The position numbers and the translations under genes were made by a program. A DNA stretch of 64,000 bases, from the NCBI RefSeq assembly GCF_003797825.1, contig NZ_RKME01000002.1, positions 1 to 64,000 on the forward strand. Direction: 5' to 3'. Of this stretch, positions 16,440-28,834 are shown one piece after another (position 1 is the first letter of the stretch; each line of letters begins with the position of its first letter). This stretch comes from Gordonia sp. OPL2 (GTDB lineage: Bacteria > Actinomycetota > Actinomycetes > Mycobacteriales > Mycobacteriaceae). The notes under the pieces were generated by a model, which did no database searches, was not told the DNA's origin, and was given only the letters and a program-made list of their open reading frames with translations.

Positions 16440-19400
16440 GCCCCGAACACCTTGCGCACCACGGTCTTCGCCCGTCGGGTCACACGCAGGTAGTTCTCCA
16501 GGAACTCCGCCGCCTGATCCTCCGGCCACCCTGCCGCGTAGGCGACCGCCCGCAGTTGACTACCCGGTGCGGGCAACTGGTCGACCGGCTTCCCCCGCAC
16601 CAACACGAGCGCGTTGCGGGCATTGGTCGCCGTGAGCCATGCCTCCTTGAGGAGCGCCACATCGGTCTCGGCGAGCAGTTCGGCCGAGCCGATCGCGTCC
16701 AGGGACTGCAGGGTGGAGGTGTTGTGCAGCGACGGATAGCGATGGGCATAGCGCAACTGCAGCAGCTGGACCGTCCATTCGATGTCGGCGAGCCCACCTC
16801 GGCCCAGTTTGGTGTGGGTGGCTGGATCAGCACCTCGCGGCAACCGTTCCGAGTCGACCCGCGCCTTGATCCGGCGGATCTCCTTGACCGCCTCCGACGA
16901 CACCCCGCCCTCGGGGTATCGGATGCGATCGGCCATGTGCAGGAAGTCGATTCCCAGTTGCTCGTCACCGGCGACCTGGTGGGCGCGCAGCAGCGCCTGG
17001 ATCTCCCAGGGTTGCGCCCACTGCTCGTAGTAGGCGGCGTACGCGGCCAGGGTCCGCACGACCGGACCGTTGCGCCCCTCGGGCCGCAACCCGGTGTCGA
17101 CCTCGAGCGGCGGGTCCTCACTCGGCGAGCCGAGCATCGAGCGCACCTTCTCCGCGATGGTCTGCGACCAGCGAACGGCAGCGGCCTCGTCGTTGCCGGG
17201 CTCGGGGCGACAGACGAACAGGACGTCCGCGTCGGATCCGTAGCCGAGCTCGCCGCCCCCGAGTCGGCCCATGCCGATGACCGCGATGCGTGCGGGAGCG
17301 GGCTCACCGCGATCACGCTCGGACTCCGTGACGACGACGGTCAGTGCGGCATTGAGCACCGCCGCCCAGACACTGGAGAGCGCCGCGCAGACCGCCGGGA
17401 CGTCCATCATCCCGAGGATGTCGGCCGATGCGATCCGCGCGAGCTCGAACCTCCGGTGCGAGCGAGCCACGGCCACAGCACGTTTGAGGTCCTTCTGCCG
17501 CACGGTCGACGCGATGAGTCCGCGGGCGACATCGTCGGAGTCGACCTCGCACAGTTTGGGCCCGTTGGCGCCGTCGGAATAGAGGTGGATCACCTCGGGT
17601 GAACGCATCAACAGGTTGGCGATGTACTCCGACGTCCCGAGCACATGCATCAGCCGTTCGGCGACGACGCCGTCGTCGCGGAGCAGGCGGATGAACCACT
17701 CGGCGTCGTCCATCACGTCGCACAGTCGCCGGTAGTTGAGCAGACCGGCGTCCGGATCCGGGGTGTTGCCGATCCACTCGAGCAGCGACGGCAGGATGAG
17801 CAGCTGGATCTGACCACGACGCCCCGCCGACGACGCGAGCGCACGGATGTGGCTCAGCGCGCGTTCGGGTTTCGCGTAGCCCAAGGCCGAGAGTCGACGT
17901 TCGGCGGACTTGTCGGAGAGCGTCAGCTCGTCGGTGTTGAACCTGGTCGCCGCCTCCAGCAGTGGCCGGTAGAAGAGCTTCTCGTGCAGTCGGCGGATGC
18001 GCGCCTTCTGCCGTTTGAGCTCTTCCCGCAACACGCCCGACGAGTCGAGATCGCCCTCCTGCCGGATGTGGGCCGCACGGGCCAACCAGCGCATGTTGTC
18101 GACGTCGTCGAAGGCTGGCAGCAGGTGTGTCCGCGAGAGCCGTTGGAGCTGGAGACGATGCTCGAGGGCGCGCAGAAACTGATACGAGGCATTGAGATTG
18201 GCCCCGTCATCGCGCCCGACGTATCCACCCGCGGTGAGCGCGCTGAGTGCATCCACGGTCGCCTTGACCCGGATCTCCTCGTCCACCCGACCGTGCACCA
18301 TCTGCAGCAACTGGACGGCGAACTCGACATCCCGGAGGCTGCCGCTGCCGAGTTTGAGATTGCGGTCACGCAGTTCCTCCGGGACCATCGACTCGACGCG
18401 CCGGCGCATGGCCTGCACCTCGGGGACGAAGTCCTCGCGCTCGGCGGCCGTCCACACCATCGGGTTCAATGCGGCGATGTAATCGTCGGCGAGCTCCATG
18501 TCACCGGTCATCGGACGCGCCTTGAGCAGCGCCTGGAACTCCCAGGTCTTGGCCCAGCGACGGTAGTAGGCGACATGCGATTCCAGGGTGCGGGTCAGCG
18601 CTCCGGCCTTGCCCTCGGGCCGCAGCGCGGCGTCGACCTCGAAGAAGGCCAGCGATCCCACCCGCATCAGCTCGCCGGCGATCCGGGCGGCGACACCGTC
18701 GGCCGGCTCGCTGACGAACACGACATCGACGTCACTGACGTAGTTCAGTTCGCGCGCACCGCATTTGCCCATCGCGATCACGGCGAGCCGGACCGGGAGC
18801 GGCTTGTCCCCGCACACCTCGGTGATCGCCACGGCCAGTGCCGCGGTCAGCGCGGCGTCGGCGGCGTCGGCGAGGAATCCGCCGACCTCGGGCAGATAGA
18901 TGACCGGCTCGTCCTCGACAGTGGGCGCCAGATCGTGGGCCGCCAACTGCAGCAGCAGATCCCGATAGGCGATCCGCAGCGCGACGACCGCCTTGGGCCC
19001 GCTGACCGCTGAACGGTAGACCTTGTTGCCCTTCTCCACCTCACCCGGCTCGGGTGTCGCCCCGACGGCCGCGAGCATCCGCTCGTTCATCTCCTCGACC
19101 GAGGGAAGCGCCGATTCGGTCAGCAGACGCCAGCTCTCCGGTTCGGCGACGAGATGATCGCCGAGGGCGTCGGAACCGCCGAGCACCGCGAACAGCCGCC
19201 CGCGGAACCCGCGATCGGTGCGGATGAGTCGGTCGATCTCGGACCAGGCCGAATCGCCGACCGCACCCTTCACCCGGATCAGGGCGCGCAGCGCCAGGTC
19301 TGCGTCGGGAGCACGCGACAGCGCCCACAGCACGTCGATCGACGCGTCGTTGTCCCACCCCAGTTCCCCGAGGTGGCCCGGCGCGGTGTTCTCGAGCAAT

Positions 19401-19456
19401 CCGAGCCGCCCGGCGCTGGGTACGCGGCCGCGTCCGCGAAGTGATGTCACACCCAA
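16436..19456 (-). CDS. glnE: Bifunctional glutamine synthetase adenylyltransferase/deadenylase GlnE
   Basis: A 1006-residue enzyme that adds AMP to, or removes it from, the GlnA1 tyrosine in response to nitrogen state. Two nucleotidyltransferase halves are visible: the N-terminal one has [10 protein letters not shown], the C-terminal one has [11 protein letters not shown], each preceded by an MGK/MGRLGG-type segment ([24 protein letters not shown]). The length is normal for the family. The start is TTG at 19456, with a GTG two codons later (19450) equally possible; the N-terminus SAGRLGLLE fits the mycobacterial protein. It lies between glnA1 and glnA2, as in M. tuberculosis (Rv2221c). Confidence 0.96.
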   Translation of the reverse strand: MGVTSLRGRGRVPSAGRLGLLENTAPGHLGELGWDNDASIDVLWALSRAPDADLALRALIRVKGAVGDSAWSEIDRLIRTDRGFRGRLFAVLGGSDALGDHLVAEPESWRLLTESALPSVEEMNERMLAAVGATPEPGEVEKGNKVYRSAVSGPKAVVALRIAYRDLLLQLAAHDLAPTVEDEPVIYLPEVGGFLADAADAALTAALAVAITEVCGDKPLPVRLAVIAMGKCGARELNYVSDVDVVFVSEPADGVAARIAGELMRVGSLAFFEVDAALRPEGKAGALTRTLESHVAYYRRWAKTWEFQALLKARPMTGDMELADDYIAALNPMVWTAAEREDFVPEVQAMRRRVESMVPEELRDRNLKLGSGSLRDVEFAVQLLQMVHGRVDEEIRVKATVDALSALTAGGYVGRDDGANLNASYQFLRALEHRLQLQRLSRTHLLPAFDDVDNMRWLARAAHIRQEGDLDSSGVLREELKRQKARIRRLHEKLFYRPLLEAATRFNTDELTLSDKSAERRLSALGYAKPERALSHIRALASSAGRRGQIQLLILPSLLEWIGNTPDPDAGLLNYRRLCDVMDDAEWFIRLLRDDGVVAERLMHVLGTSEYIANLLMRSPEVIHLYSDGANGPKLCEVDSDDVARGLIASTVRQKDLKRAVAVARSHRRFELARIASADILGMMDVPAVCAALSSVWAAVLNAALTVVVTESERDRGEPAPARIAVIGMGRLGGGELGYGSDADVLFVCRPEPGNDEAAAVRWSQTIAEKVRSMLGSPSEDPPLEVDTGLRPEGRNGPVVRTLAAYAAYYEQWAQPWEIQALLRAHQVAGDEQLGIDFLHMADRIRYPEGGVSSEAVKEIRRIKARVDSERLPRGADPATHTKLGRGGLADIEWTVQLLQLRYAHRYPSLHNTSTLQSLDAIGSAELLAETDVALLKEAWLTATNARNALVLVRGKPVDQLPAPGSQLRAVAYAAGWPEDQAAEFLENYLRVTRRAKTVVRKVFGA

Positions 19457-19556
19457 AAAGGTAGCGGGCGAGTCGGACCGCCGTCCCGTCAGGGCACGTG
19501 ATCAGGACGGATCGTGTCGGCGCGCACCGCGAGGTGCGACCGGTCGGTGCGGGCCG

Positions 19557-20897
19557 TCAGAGCGGCAGGTAGTTCTTCAGCTCGAACGGGGTGACCAGGC
19601 TGCGGTAGTTGGCCCACTCGCTCCACTTGTTCCGCAGGAAGTAGTCGAACACGTGCTCACCGAGCGCATCGGCGACCAGCTCGGACTTCTCCATCTCCAC
19701 GAGCGCATCGGCCAGGCTGCCCGGCAGTTCGCGGTAGCCCATGGCCCGACGCTCGGCGGGGGTCAGGGCCCAGACGTCGTCCTCGGCCTCGTCGGGGAGC
19801 TCGTAACCCTCGCTGATCCCCTTCAGACCGGCGGCCAGCAGTACCGCGAACGTCAGATACGGGTTGCACGCAGAATCCGGGCTGCGGACCTCGATCCTGC
19901 GCGACGACGCCTTGTTGGGCGTGTAGAGCGGAAGACGGATCAGAGCGGAACGGTTGGCGCCACCCCACGTCGCAGCCGTCGGCGCCTCACCACCGTGGAT
20001 CAGTCGCTTGTAGGAGTTCACCCACTGATTGGTGACCGCGCTGATCTCGCTGGCATGGTGCAGGATCCCGGCGATGAACTTCTTGCCCGTCTCCGACAGT
20101 TGCATCGGGTCATCGGGATTGTGGAAGGCGTTGGTGTCGCCCTCGAACAGGCTCATGTGGGTGTGCATGGCCGATCCCGGATGCTCGCTGAAGGGCTTGG
20201 GCATGAAGGTCGCCCACGTGCCCTCGTCGATCGCGACCTCCTTGATGACGTACCGGAAGGTCATCACGTTGTCGGCCATCGACAGCGCATCGGCGTAACG
20301 CAGGTCGATCTCCTGCTGCCCGGGCGCACCCTCGTGATGGGAGAACTCCACGGAGATGCCCATGGACTCGAGCGCCTCGATCGCGTGACGTCGGAAGTTC
20401 GGCGCGGCGTCATGGACCGCCTGGTCGAAGTATCCGCCGGTGTCGGCGGGCGTGGGGACGCTGCCGTCGAGCGGCGCGTCCTTCAGCAGGAAGAACTCGA
20501 TCTCCGGATGGACGTAGCAGCTGAATCCCTGGTCGGCGGCCTTGTTGAGCTGGCGACGCAGCACGTGACGCGAATCCGCCCAGCTAGGCGTGCCGTCGGG
20601 CATCGCGATGTCACAGAACATGCGGGCCGAGTGATGACGTCCACTCGACGTCGTCCACGGGAGGATCTGGAAAGTCGACGGATCGGGTTTGGCGACCGTG
20701 TCCGCCTCGGAGACGCGGGAGAACCCTTCGATGGCCGAACCGTCGAATCCGATACCCTCGGCAAACGCACCCTCGAGTTCGGCCGGGGCGATCGCCACCG
20801 ACTTCAGGTAGCCGAGAACGTCGGTGAACCACAGCCTCACGAATCGGATGTCGCGCTCTTCGAGGGTCCGCAGCACGAATTCCTTTTGGCGATCCAT
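19557..20897 (-). CDS. glnA2: Glutamine synthetase GlnA2
   Basis: A 446-residue type I glutamine synthetase paralogue. FDGSAIEGF, EIEFFLL and MHTHMSLFE are present, so the glutamate/ATP/metal site looks intact. The position of the adenylylation tyrosine reads DDVWALTPAERRAMGY rather than DLYELPPEE, so it is probably not controlled by GlnE. The start ATG at 20897 is clear. It lies 100 bases upstream of glnE in the same direction (Rv2222c-Rv2221c order), and the two may share a transcript. A single imperfect GlnR-like half-box precedes the gene. Confidence 0.94.
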   Translation of the reverse strand: MDRQKEFVLRTLEERDIRFVRLWFTDVLGYLKSVAIAPAELEGAFAEGIGFDGSAIEGFSRVSEADTVAKPDPSTFQILPWTTSSGRHHSARMFCDIAMPDGTPSWADSRHVLRRQLNKAADQGFSCYVHPEIEFFLLKDAPLDGSVPTPADTGGYFDQAVHDAAPNFRRHAIEALESMGISVEFSHHEGAPGQQEIDLRYADALSMADNVMTFRYVIKEVAIDEGTWATFMPKPFSEHPGSAMHTHMSLFEGDTNAFHNPDDPMQLSETGKKFIAGILHHASEISAVTNQWVNSYKRLIHGGEAPTAATWGGANRSALIRLPLYTPNKASSRRIEVRSPDSACNPYLTFAVLLAAGLKGISEGYELPDEAEDDVWALTPAERRAMGYRELPGSLADALVEMEKSELVADALGEHVFDYFLRNKWSEWANYRSLVTPFELKNYLPL

Positions 20898-20920
20898 GAC
20901 CCGGAGACTAGAAGTAGCCT

Positions 20921-20936
20921 GTTAAATCCGTGTTAC
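20921..20936 (-). promoter_or_regulatory. Weak GlnR-like half-box upstream of glnA2
   Basis: Read on the minus strand this is GTAAC-N6-TTAAC, matching gTnAC-N6-GaAAC in the first half and three of five bases in the second. It is 24-39 bases before the glnA2 start. No second box is present at the expected spacing, so this is a weak candidate. Confidence 0.25.
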
Positions 20937-20981
20937 ATCCACAATTCGAACTCCTCTTCCTGCGGCTTTGCGAAGTGATTC

Positions 20982-22508
20982 TCAGCATGTGAGATGTCCG
21001 GGTGGGACTCTGAGATCTGTGAGATAACGACTGACGACGTCGTCCACGCAGGGGTCGCCGCGGAACACCGCGGTGTGGTCCTGACCCCGCACCGTCACCA
21101 CGCCGGCGCCGTTCTCCCGCGCCCACTCGATCCCGGCCGCGTACGGCGTGGCCGGGTCACCCGCCGTCACGACCACCAACGCGGGCGCATCTGAACGCCA
21201 CCCTCCCACGGGCAGGGCCGCTCCCGGTGGCCGAGCCGCCGGCGTCCAGTGGTCGCAGATCCCCCTCGGCCCGCGGCCCGTCCCCCGGCCGTCGTCGCGG
21301 AACGGCGCGGCCCGGCGCGCCCGGGCGTCGTAGTCGTCCCATCGCGCACGGTCGGCGACTCTCGTGTCATCGGCGCACGTGATGGCGAGGAAAGCGTCGG
21401 ACGTGGCGTCGTAGCCGCCGCCGGGCATCCGGCCCTCGGCGGAGTCGGCGAGGGCCAGCAGATCCGATCCCTCGCCACGGGCCAACCCGGCGAGCGCGCC
21501 CCGCAGGCGACCCCAGGTCGATTGTCGATACAGCGCCGCGACTGTCGCGGTCTCGGCGTCGCCCTGCGACAGAGTCCGGTCCCCCACGGCCACCGGCGAG
21601 ACACGCAGCGGCGCGAGCATCTCCCGATACCGCTGCACCGCCTGGTCGGCGCGCGATCCCAGCGGGCAGCCGGCGCGACGGACGCAATCGGCGGCGAACG
21701 CATCGAAGGCCCGCCCGAAGCCGCCGAGTTGTGCCAACGCGGCGTCCACGGGATCTCCATCGGGATCCACCACACCGTCGAGGACGACACCGTCCACATG
21801 CGACGGGAATCGGCGCGCGTACTCGATACCCGTCCGCGTCCCGTACGAGTGACCGACGAATCCGATCCGGCCCTCCCCCAGCGCGATCCGCACGCGATCG
21901 AGATCGTCGACCGCGAAGTCTGTGCCGACCCTCGACAGGAACGCCGCACCGATCCGGTCGCGACACCGCAGCGCGAGCTCCTCGTGGTCGTGCTCGATCC
22001 GAGCGATCCCCGCCGCCGAGCGATCACCGGTGTCCGCGGCGCGCGCCGCGTCGCGTTCGGCATCGGTACGACACCGCAACGACGGTCGCGACGCCCCGAC
22101 GCCGCGCGCATCGACGGCCACGAGGTCGTGGGACCCGGCGAACGGGAGCCCCGCCGGCGACCGGCCGGCGCGGATCAGGTGATCCACACCCGAACTCCCC
22201 GGTCCACCCGGATCGATGACGACCGTCCCGGCACGCACGCCGCGTGCCGGCAGCCGCGCCACGGCCAGGGAGACCGTGCCCGCGGCCGGATCCCCGGGAT
22301 CAAGGGGGACATCGAGGCGCCCACACAGCACACGCGTGCCCGCCGACGGTGCGTCACCGGCGACCACATCACCATCGGATTCGCATGGCTCCCAAGCGAT
22401 TCCCGGCGTCACAGCGGCCGGCGCCCGGCACCCCGCGAGCACACCGAGCGCCACCATCATCAGCGCGATGATCCGGCGTCGTCGAGCCATCCGCACACCG
22501 GTCGACAT
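20982..22508 (-). CDS. caeA: Secreted lipoprotein alpha/beta hydrolase, CaeA/Hip1 (TAP) family
   Basis: A 508-residue exported serine hydrolase. An arginine-rich start followed by a hydrophobic stretch and the lipobox VLAGC marks a lipoprotein signal peptide. The alpha/beta-hydrolase core has the nucleophile in FVGHSYGT, the oxyanion region DPGGPGSSG, and a C-terminal histidine in GQDHTAVF within the TAP C-terminal domain. The M. tuberculosis relative (Rv2224c, CaeA/Hip1) is a cell-envelope protease/esterase that affects envelope properties. The ATG at 22508 is preferred over 22526 or 22490 but is not certain. Position before panB matches M. tuberculosis. Confidence 0.85.
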   Translation of the reverse strand: MSTGVRMARRRRIIALMMVALGVLAGCRAPAAVTPGIAWEPCESDGDVVAGDAPSAGTRVLCGRLDVPLDPGDPAAGTVSLAVARLPARGVRAGTVVIDPGGPGSSGVDHLIRAGRSPAGLPFAGSHDLVAVDARGVGASRPSLRCRTDAERDAARAADTGDRSAAGIARIEHDHEELALRCRDRIGAAFLSRVGTDFAVDDLDRVRIALGEGRIGFVGHSYGTRTGIEYARRFPSHVDGVVLDGVVDPDGDPVDAALAQLGGFGRAFDAFAADCVRRAGCPLGSRADQAVQRYREMLAPLRVSPVAVGDRTLSQGDAETATVAALYRQSTWGRLRGALAGLARGEGSDLLALADSAEGRMPGGGYDATSDAFLAITCADDTRVADRARWDDYDARARRAAPFRDDGRGTGRGPRGICDHWTPAARPPGAALPVGGWRSDAPALVVVTAGDPATPYAAGIEWARENGAGVVTVRGQDHTAVFRGDPCVDDVVSRYLTDLRVPPGHLTC

Positions 22509-22632
22509 GCGGTGATCGTAGGCCACCGACGAGGGTCACCGACCGCGCAGATGTGAGCAAAGCCACAGGTCACGGCACTCAACGAGGTCTGATCCAGTGC
22601 CACAATAGTGACTGTCCAACCCAACCCGGGTA

Positions 22633-22645
22633 CCTGCCAGGCAGG
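22633..22645. promoter_or_regulatory. Perfect 13-base palindrome in the panB leader
   Basis: CCTGCC-A-GGCAGG is fully symmetric and ends 24 bases before the panB ATG. It could be a protein-binding site or a small leader hairpin. Confidence 0.35.
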
Positions 22646-22669
22646 ACTCGAGGCAGAAAAGAGACAACG

Positions 22670-24531
<1,862 letters not shown>

Positions 24532-24609
24532 CACCCGGGCAAACTAGACTCGACAGCGCACACAGGACGCGGACGACCGCGCCCTCGGCAGTACTGAGGA
24601 GGATCATCG

Positions 24610-26106
24610 GTGGCGGCATCCGAACAGGTCGAGGTGGAATTGAAGTTCGACGTCGACGCGGGCCACACGGCTCCCGATCTCCGGGTCCTGCCGGGCGTCG
24701 TCGGCGCCGACGAGCCGCAGACCTTCGGTCTCGACGCCACGTACTTCGACACCGAGAACCTCGACCTCGCCGGGAATCGGATCACGATGCGCCGCCGGAC
24801 CGGAGGCAAGGACGCCGGGTGGCACCTCAAGCGCCCCACGGGAACAGCCGGCGCACGGCGCGAACTACGGTTGGGATTCGACGACGCACCGGATGACGGT
24901 GTGGTGCCGACCGAGCTGATCACCCCGGTCATCGCGCTGACCCGGACACGCGCACTGATCCCGGTCGCGGCGATCTCCACGACGAGAACCGTCACCACTC
25001 TGCTCGGCACCGACGGGCGTCCCGTCGCCGAGTTCGCCGAGGACCTCGTCACCGCCCAATCCATGCTCCCCGGAGGACATTTCCAGGAGTGGGCGGAGTG
25101 GGAGTTCGAGCTGATCGGTACGGCGGCGCACCCGTCACTGCTCAAGGCGGCGGACAAGTTGCTGCGCAACTCCGGCGGGCGTGCGCCGTCGTCGGCGTCC
25201 AAACTGGCACGGGCGATCGGATCGACACCGACCGTGGTGGAGCCGCACCTGGGCAAGCGGCCGACCGCGCTCGAATTGGTGATCACCGACATCGCCATCC
25301 ATCGCAACTCGCTCATCTCCTACGACCCGCTGGTCCGGATCGACGCCGAGGATGCGGTCCACCAGATGCGGGTGGCCTGTCGCCGACTGCGCAGCCTGTT
25401 CTCCGGCTTCCCGAGGGTGCTCGACGCCGCGCGGGTCGGGCACCTCTCCAACGAATTGAAGTTGCTCGCACGGATTCTGGGCGACGCGCGGGATTCCGAG
25501 GTGCAGTTGGCCATCGATGAGGCCCTGCTCCGCTCCGAGAACGCCTCGCCCGACCTGATCGCCCGACTGACCGAGGCCGAGTCGTCCGTCCACGACCGAG
25601 CCATCAGGGCAGCGCATGTGGCGATGAACTCCGATCGATATTTCGCGCTGCTCGACGCGATCGACGAACTGATCGCCTCGCCACCGCCCGGCCCGGATGC
25701 GGACCTCGACGCCGGGACCGCCGTCGACCGCGCGATCACCAAGAGTCGCAAGAGCATCCGGAAGTCGCAAGACGCGCTGGCATCGTTCGCGGAGGGCTCC
25801 CCGGAGTGGGAGGAACAGCTGCACACGATCCGCAAGAAGGCGAAGCGACTGCGGTACAGCACCGATGCGGCCACCCCGCTCGGCAAGAAGCGGTACAAGA
25901 AGGTCGCACGGGTCGCCAAGAACATCCAGTCCGCTCTTGGGGACGTCAACGACACCCACATCAACCGTGCACGGCTCGCGGAGCTGGTTGCCGGAGGAAC
26001 GCTTTCCGGGCCGGACATGTTCGTCCTCGGCAGGATCGACGCACGCCAGGAGGCAGACGGTGAGCGCGCGCTCGCCGCGTACCGCCAGGCCGCCAAGGAC
26101 CTCTGA
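24610..26106 (+). CDS. CYTH and CHAD domain protein (Rv2226-like)
   Basis: A 498-residue two-domain protein. The N-terminal CYTH domain (about 1-200) begins with the ExExK signature in VEVELKFDV, the metal- and triphosphate-binding motif of the triphosphate-tunnel enzymes. The C-terminal CHAD domain (about 220-490) has the histidine-rich helical signature HQMRVACRRLRS. CHAD domains bind polyphosphate, so a polyphosphate-related or triphosphatase role is plausible but not shown. Start is GTG at 24610 after GAGGA (24597-24601). Position after panB matches Rv2226. Confidence 0.9.
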   Translation: MAASEQVEVELKFDVDAGHTAPDLRVLPGVVGADEPQTFGLDATYFDTENLDLAGNRITMRRRTGGKDAGWHLKRPTGTAGARRELRLGFDDAPDDGVVPTELITPVIALTRTRALIPVAAISTTRTVTTLLGTDGRPVAEFAEDLVTAQSMLPGGHFQEWAEWEFELIGTAAHPSLLKAADKLLRNSGGRAPSSASKLARAIGSTPTVVEPHLGKRPTALELVITDIAIHRNSLISYDPLVRIDAEDAVHQMRVACRRLRSLFSGFPRVLDAARVGHLSNELKLLARILGDARDSEVQLAIDEALLRSENASPDLIARLTEAESSVHDRAIRAAHVAMNSDRYFALLDAIDELIASPPPGPDADLDAGTAVDRAITKSRKSIRKSQDALASFAEGSPEWEEQLHTIRKKAKRLRYSTDAATPLGKKRYKKVARVAKNIQSALGDVNDTHINRARLAELVAGGTLSGPDMFVLGRIDARQEADGERALAAYRQAAKDL

Positions 26107-26123
26107 CCCACCCGCACGCCAAC

Positions 26124-26195
26124 AGTTCTTCCGGCGGCTCTGTGTTCGTCCGTCGGTTGCAGCAGGCGGACGAACACAGAACCGGCGGAACAACT
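26124..26195. terminator. Long imperfect inverted repeat between convergent genes
   Basis: Two 29-base arms (26124-26152 and 26167-26195) pair with three mismatches around a 14-base loop. It fills the gap between the stops of the CYTH-CHAD gene and the RNB ribonuclease gene, so a two-way terminator is the simplest reading. There is no T-tract on either side. Confidence 0.65.
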
Positions 26196-26196
26196 C

Positions 26197-27627
26197 TCAG
26201 ATCACGGGCGCGAAGGCGACCTTGCGGGCCGTCGGGTCGGCCACCGTCAGGGTCACCGGGAGTCGGCGCCCCTGCTCCGGGTCGCCCTCGCACGAAGCGA
26301 TCACTGCGAGATCGGTGACGAAAACCTGCGCCGGGCGGCGCTCGGTCGCCGCGTGCAGCACCACGGCGTCGAACCGCTCGCCGACCCGGTGCGACAGCAA
26401 CACTGCCTCGGCAAGGTCGATGCTTGCACGGTCGGCCGCCGCCGCCAATGAGTCGGCCGAGCGGAGGAGTTTCGGCAAGGTGGGCAGGGCGCGTGAGACC
26501 CACTCGGGCACAGGCTGTCCCGAGGTGACCGACAGACAGACCTCGGTGGCGAAGCGGTCCCCGAGTCGGCGCAGCGGCGCCGTCACGTGCGCGTAGAGTC
26601 CGGCGATCGCTGCGTGACGCATACGGTCGGGCCGCAGCACGGGCTGCTCGTCACGGTCGACGGGATCACCCAGTGCGAGGTAGTCGGCTCCGCGCATCAA
26701 CCCCGCGCCGCCGGACATCAGTGCGAGAGTCGTGGGTTCGTTCCTCGGCAGACCCGCGAGGAACTGGCCCGGTGTGGCACCCACCGGCCAGTCGACGCCG
26801 AGCGCTGCCGCGGATGCGCGCAGGGCCTCGACGGCGTCGTCGTCGGCCGGCGGCAGAGTGCGGAGCAGCCCGACTCCGGCGTCGGCCATGATGGTGCCGG
26901 CGCACATGCCCGTGAGCAGCGACAGCTGCGAGTTCCACATGTCGGCCGCGGTGTGCGGAGCCAGCCGCAGGGTCCAGCCGGAGCCCTCACGCACCACCTC
27001 CTGGTCGGGCAGGTCGAGCTCGACCGCACCGCGCCGCAGGGCCACCTCGTGACGGAGTTCGCCGAACGCGGGCAGCGCGGCGATCGATGGGTGGAGACGT
27101 CCGGCGAGCGCGTCGGCGGCCACGCCGGCGTAGTCGAGTTTCGCGACCGAACGGATCATCGCGCGCCGCACCGACACCTCGCGTACCGCACCGTCGCGGG
27201 CGACACGGATGGTCCACAGCACGCACGGCCGCGTCTGATCGGGTAGCAACGACCCCGCCCCCTCCGACAACGACCGAGGGTGCAGCGGGACCGAGCAGTC
27301 GGGGAAGTAGACGGTGGTGCCGCGACGCCGGCTCTCCTGGTCGAGCGCACCCTCGGGTGGAATCAGCGCGGCGACATCCGCGATCGCGTAGTCGACGACG
27401 AACCCGTCGTCGTCGGCGGTGAGGTGGACCGCCTGATCGAGATCCTTCGACGACGGCGGATCGATGGTGACGAACGGTAGGTCGGTGCGGTCCTCGCGGT
27501 CGGCGGCATGACGGTCGACGGCATGGTCGGCCTCGTCCTGAGCACCGGTGCCGTAGTCCTCGGAGACACCGAGTTCGGTCCGGACGGCGTCGAAGTCGAT
27601 GTCGGGGGCCGACAGTATCCGCTGCAC
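26197..27627 (-). CDS. RNB-domain ribonuclease (RNase II/R-like)
   Basis: A 476-residue 3'-5' exoribonuclease-like protein consisting mostly of one RNB catalytic domain. The metal-binding aspartates lie in TIDPPSSKDLDQAVHL; the fourth conserved position of E. coli RNase II is Gln here. As I recall this DLDQ form is usual in actinobacterial members, so activity may be retained. S1 and cold-shock RNA-binding domains are lacking. I chose the GTG at 27627 (start MQRILSAPDIDFDAV); longer open frames would run into the RNase P RNA gene. It lies directly downstream of rnpB on the same strand. Confidence 0.85.
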   Translation of the reverse strand: MQRILSAPDIDFDAVRTELGVSEDYGTGAQDEADHAVDRHAADREDRTDLPFVTIDPPSSKDLDQAVHLTADDDGFVVDYAIADVAALIPPEGALDQESRRRGTTVYFPDCSVPLHPRSLSEGAGSLLPDQTRPCVLWTIRVARDGAVREVSVRRAMIRSVAKLDYAGVAADALAGRLHPSIAALPAFGELRHEVALRRGAVELDLPDQEVVREGSGWTLRLAPHTAADMWNSQLSLLTGMCAGTIMADAGVGLLRTLPPADDDAVEALRASAAALGVDWPVGATPGQFLAGLPRNEPTTLALMSGGAGLMRGADYLALGDPVDRDEQPVLRPDRMRHAAIAGLYAHVTAPLRRLGDRFATEVCLSVTSGQPVPEWVSRALPTLPKLLRSADSLAAAADRASIDLAEAVLLSHRVGERFDAVVLHAATERRPAQVFVTDLAVIASCEGDPEQGRRLPVTLTVADPTARKVAFAPVI

Positions 27628-27691
27628 ATCCCCGACTGTAGTGGCCCGCGCCTCCCGGGTGCCGGGTTCCGCTCGAGGGTGTGCGGTGGGG

Positions 27692-28126
<435 letters not shown>

Positions 28127-28156
28127 CCACACAGGATAGCGCCCACCGGTGTCGAC

Positions 28157-28834
28157 TCAGCCGAGGTGGCCGGTGTCGTTCACGAGCCGCACGACCGATC
28201 CGCCGTCGGGATAGAACTCGGCGATCGAGAGGGAGGCGAGATCCAGATGCAGCCGGAACAGCAGCTCCGGGCCGGTCCCGAGAGCATCGCGGAGCAGCAG
28301 TTTGATCGGCGTGACATGCGAGACGATCAGCACCGTCTGCCCCGGATACCGTTGCAGCAGAACGTCCTTCGCAGCAATCACGCGGTCGGCCACCTGCGCG
28401 AAACTCTCACCGCCGGGCGTGGCGACACCGGTGTCGGACAGCCACCGTGCGTGCAGATCCGGATCCTGCGCCGCGGCCTCGGTGAACGTCAGTCCCTCCC
28501 ACGAACCGAAGTCGGTCTCGATGAAGCCGTCGTCGACGGCCACGTCGAGACCGAGGCGATCGGCGACCGCGCCGGCGGTCGCCCGCGCCCGGTGCAGTGG
28601 CGAGGAGATGACGGCCGCGATGTCGGTCCGGGCGCCGAGTCGAGCGGCGGCCGACCGCGCCTGTGCGAGACCCACCTCCGTCAACTCGGGGTTACCCCGT
28701 CCCGAGTACCGACGATCGACCGACAACGCGGTCTGACCGTGGCGCAACAGCAGCAGCCGGGTCGGCTCGCTGCGCTTGCCCTGCCAGGTCGGCGCTCGCC
28801 GACCCGAGGCATCGGTGGCGGCCGACGCGCTCAA
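28157..28834 (-). CDS. Histidine phosphatase (Rv2228c C-terminal half; no RNase HI domain)
   Basis: A 225-residue phosphoglycerate-mutase-like phosphatase. The catalytic phosphohistidine motif LLLLRHGQT (about residues 28-36), the second-site glutamate in FIETDFGSWEG and the C-terminal VSHVTPIKLLL are all present. In M. tuberculosis the syntenic Rv2228c fuses an N-terminal RNase HI domain to this phosphatase, which works in cobalamin synthesis (alpha-ribazole phosphate). Here only a linker of about 25 residues precedes the phosphatase, because the previous gene ends immediately upstream. Start TTG at 28834 overlaps that gene's stop (TTGA). Confidence 0.82.
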   Translation of the reverse strand: MSASAATDASGRRAPTWQGKRSEPTRLLLLRHGQTALSVDRRYSGRGNPELTEVGLAQARSAAARLGARTDIAAVISSPLHRARATAGAVADRLGLDVAVDDGFIETDFGSWEGLTFTEAAAQDPDLHARWLSDTGVATPGGESFAQVADRVIAAKDVLLQRYPGQTVLIVSHVTPIKLLLRDALGTGPELLFRLHLDLASLSIAEFYPDGGSVVRLVNDTGHLG

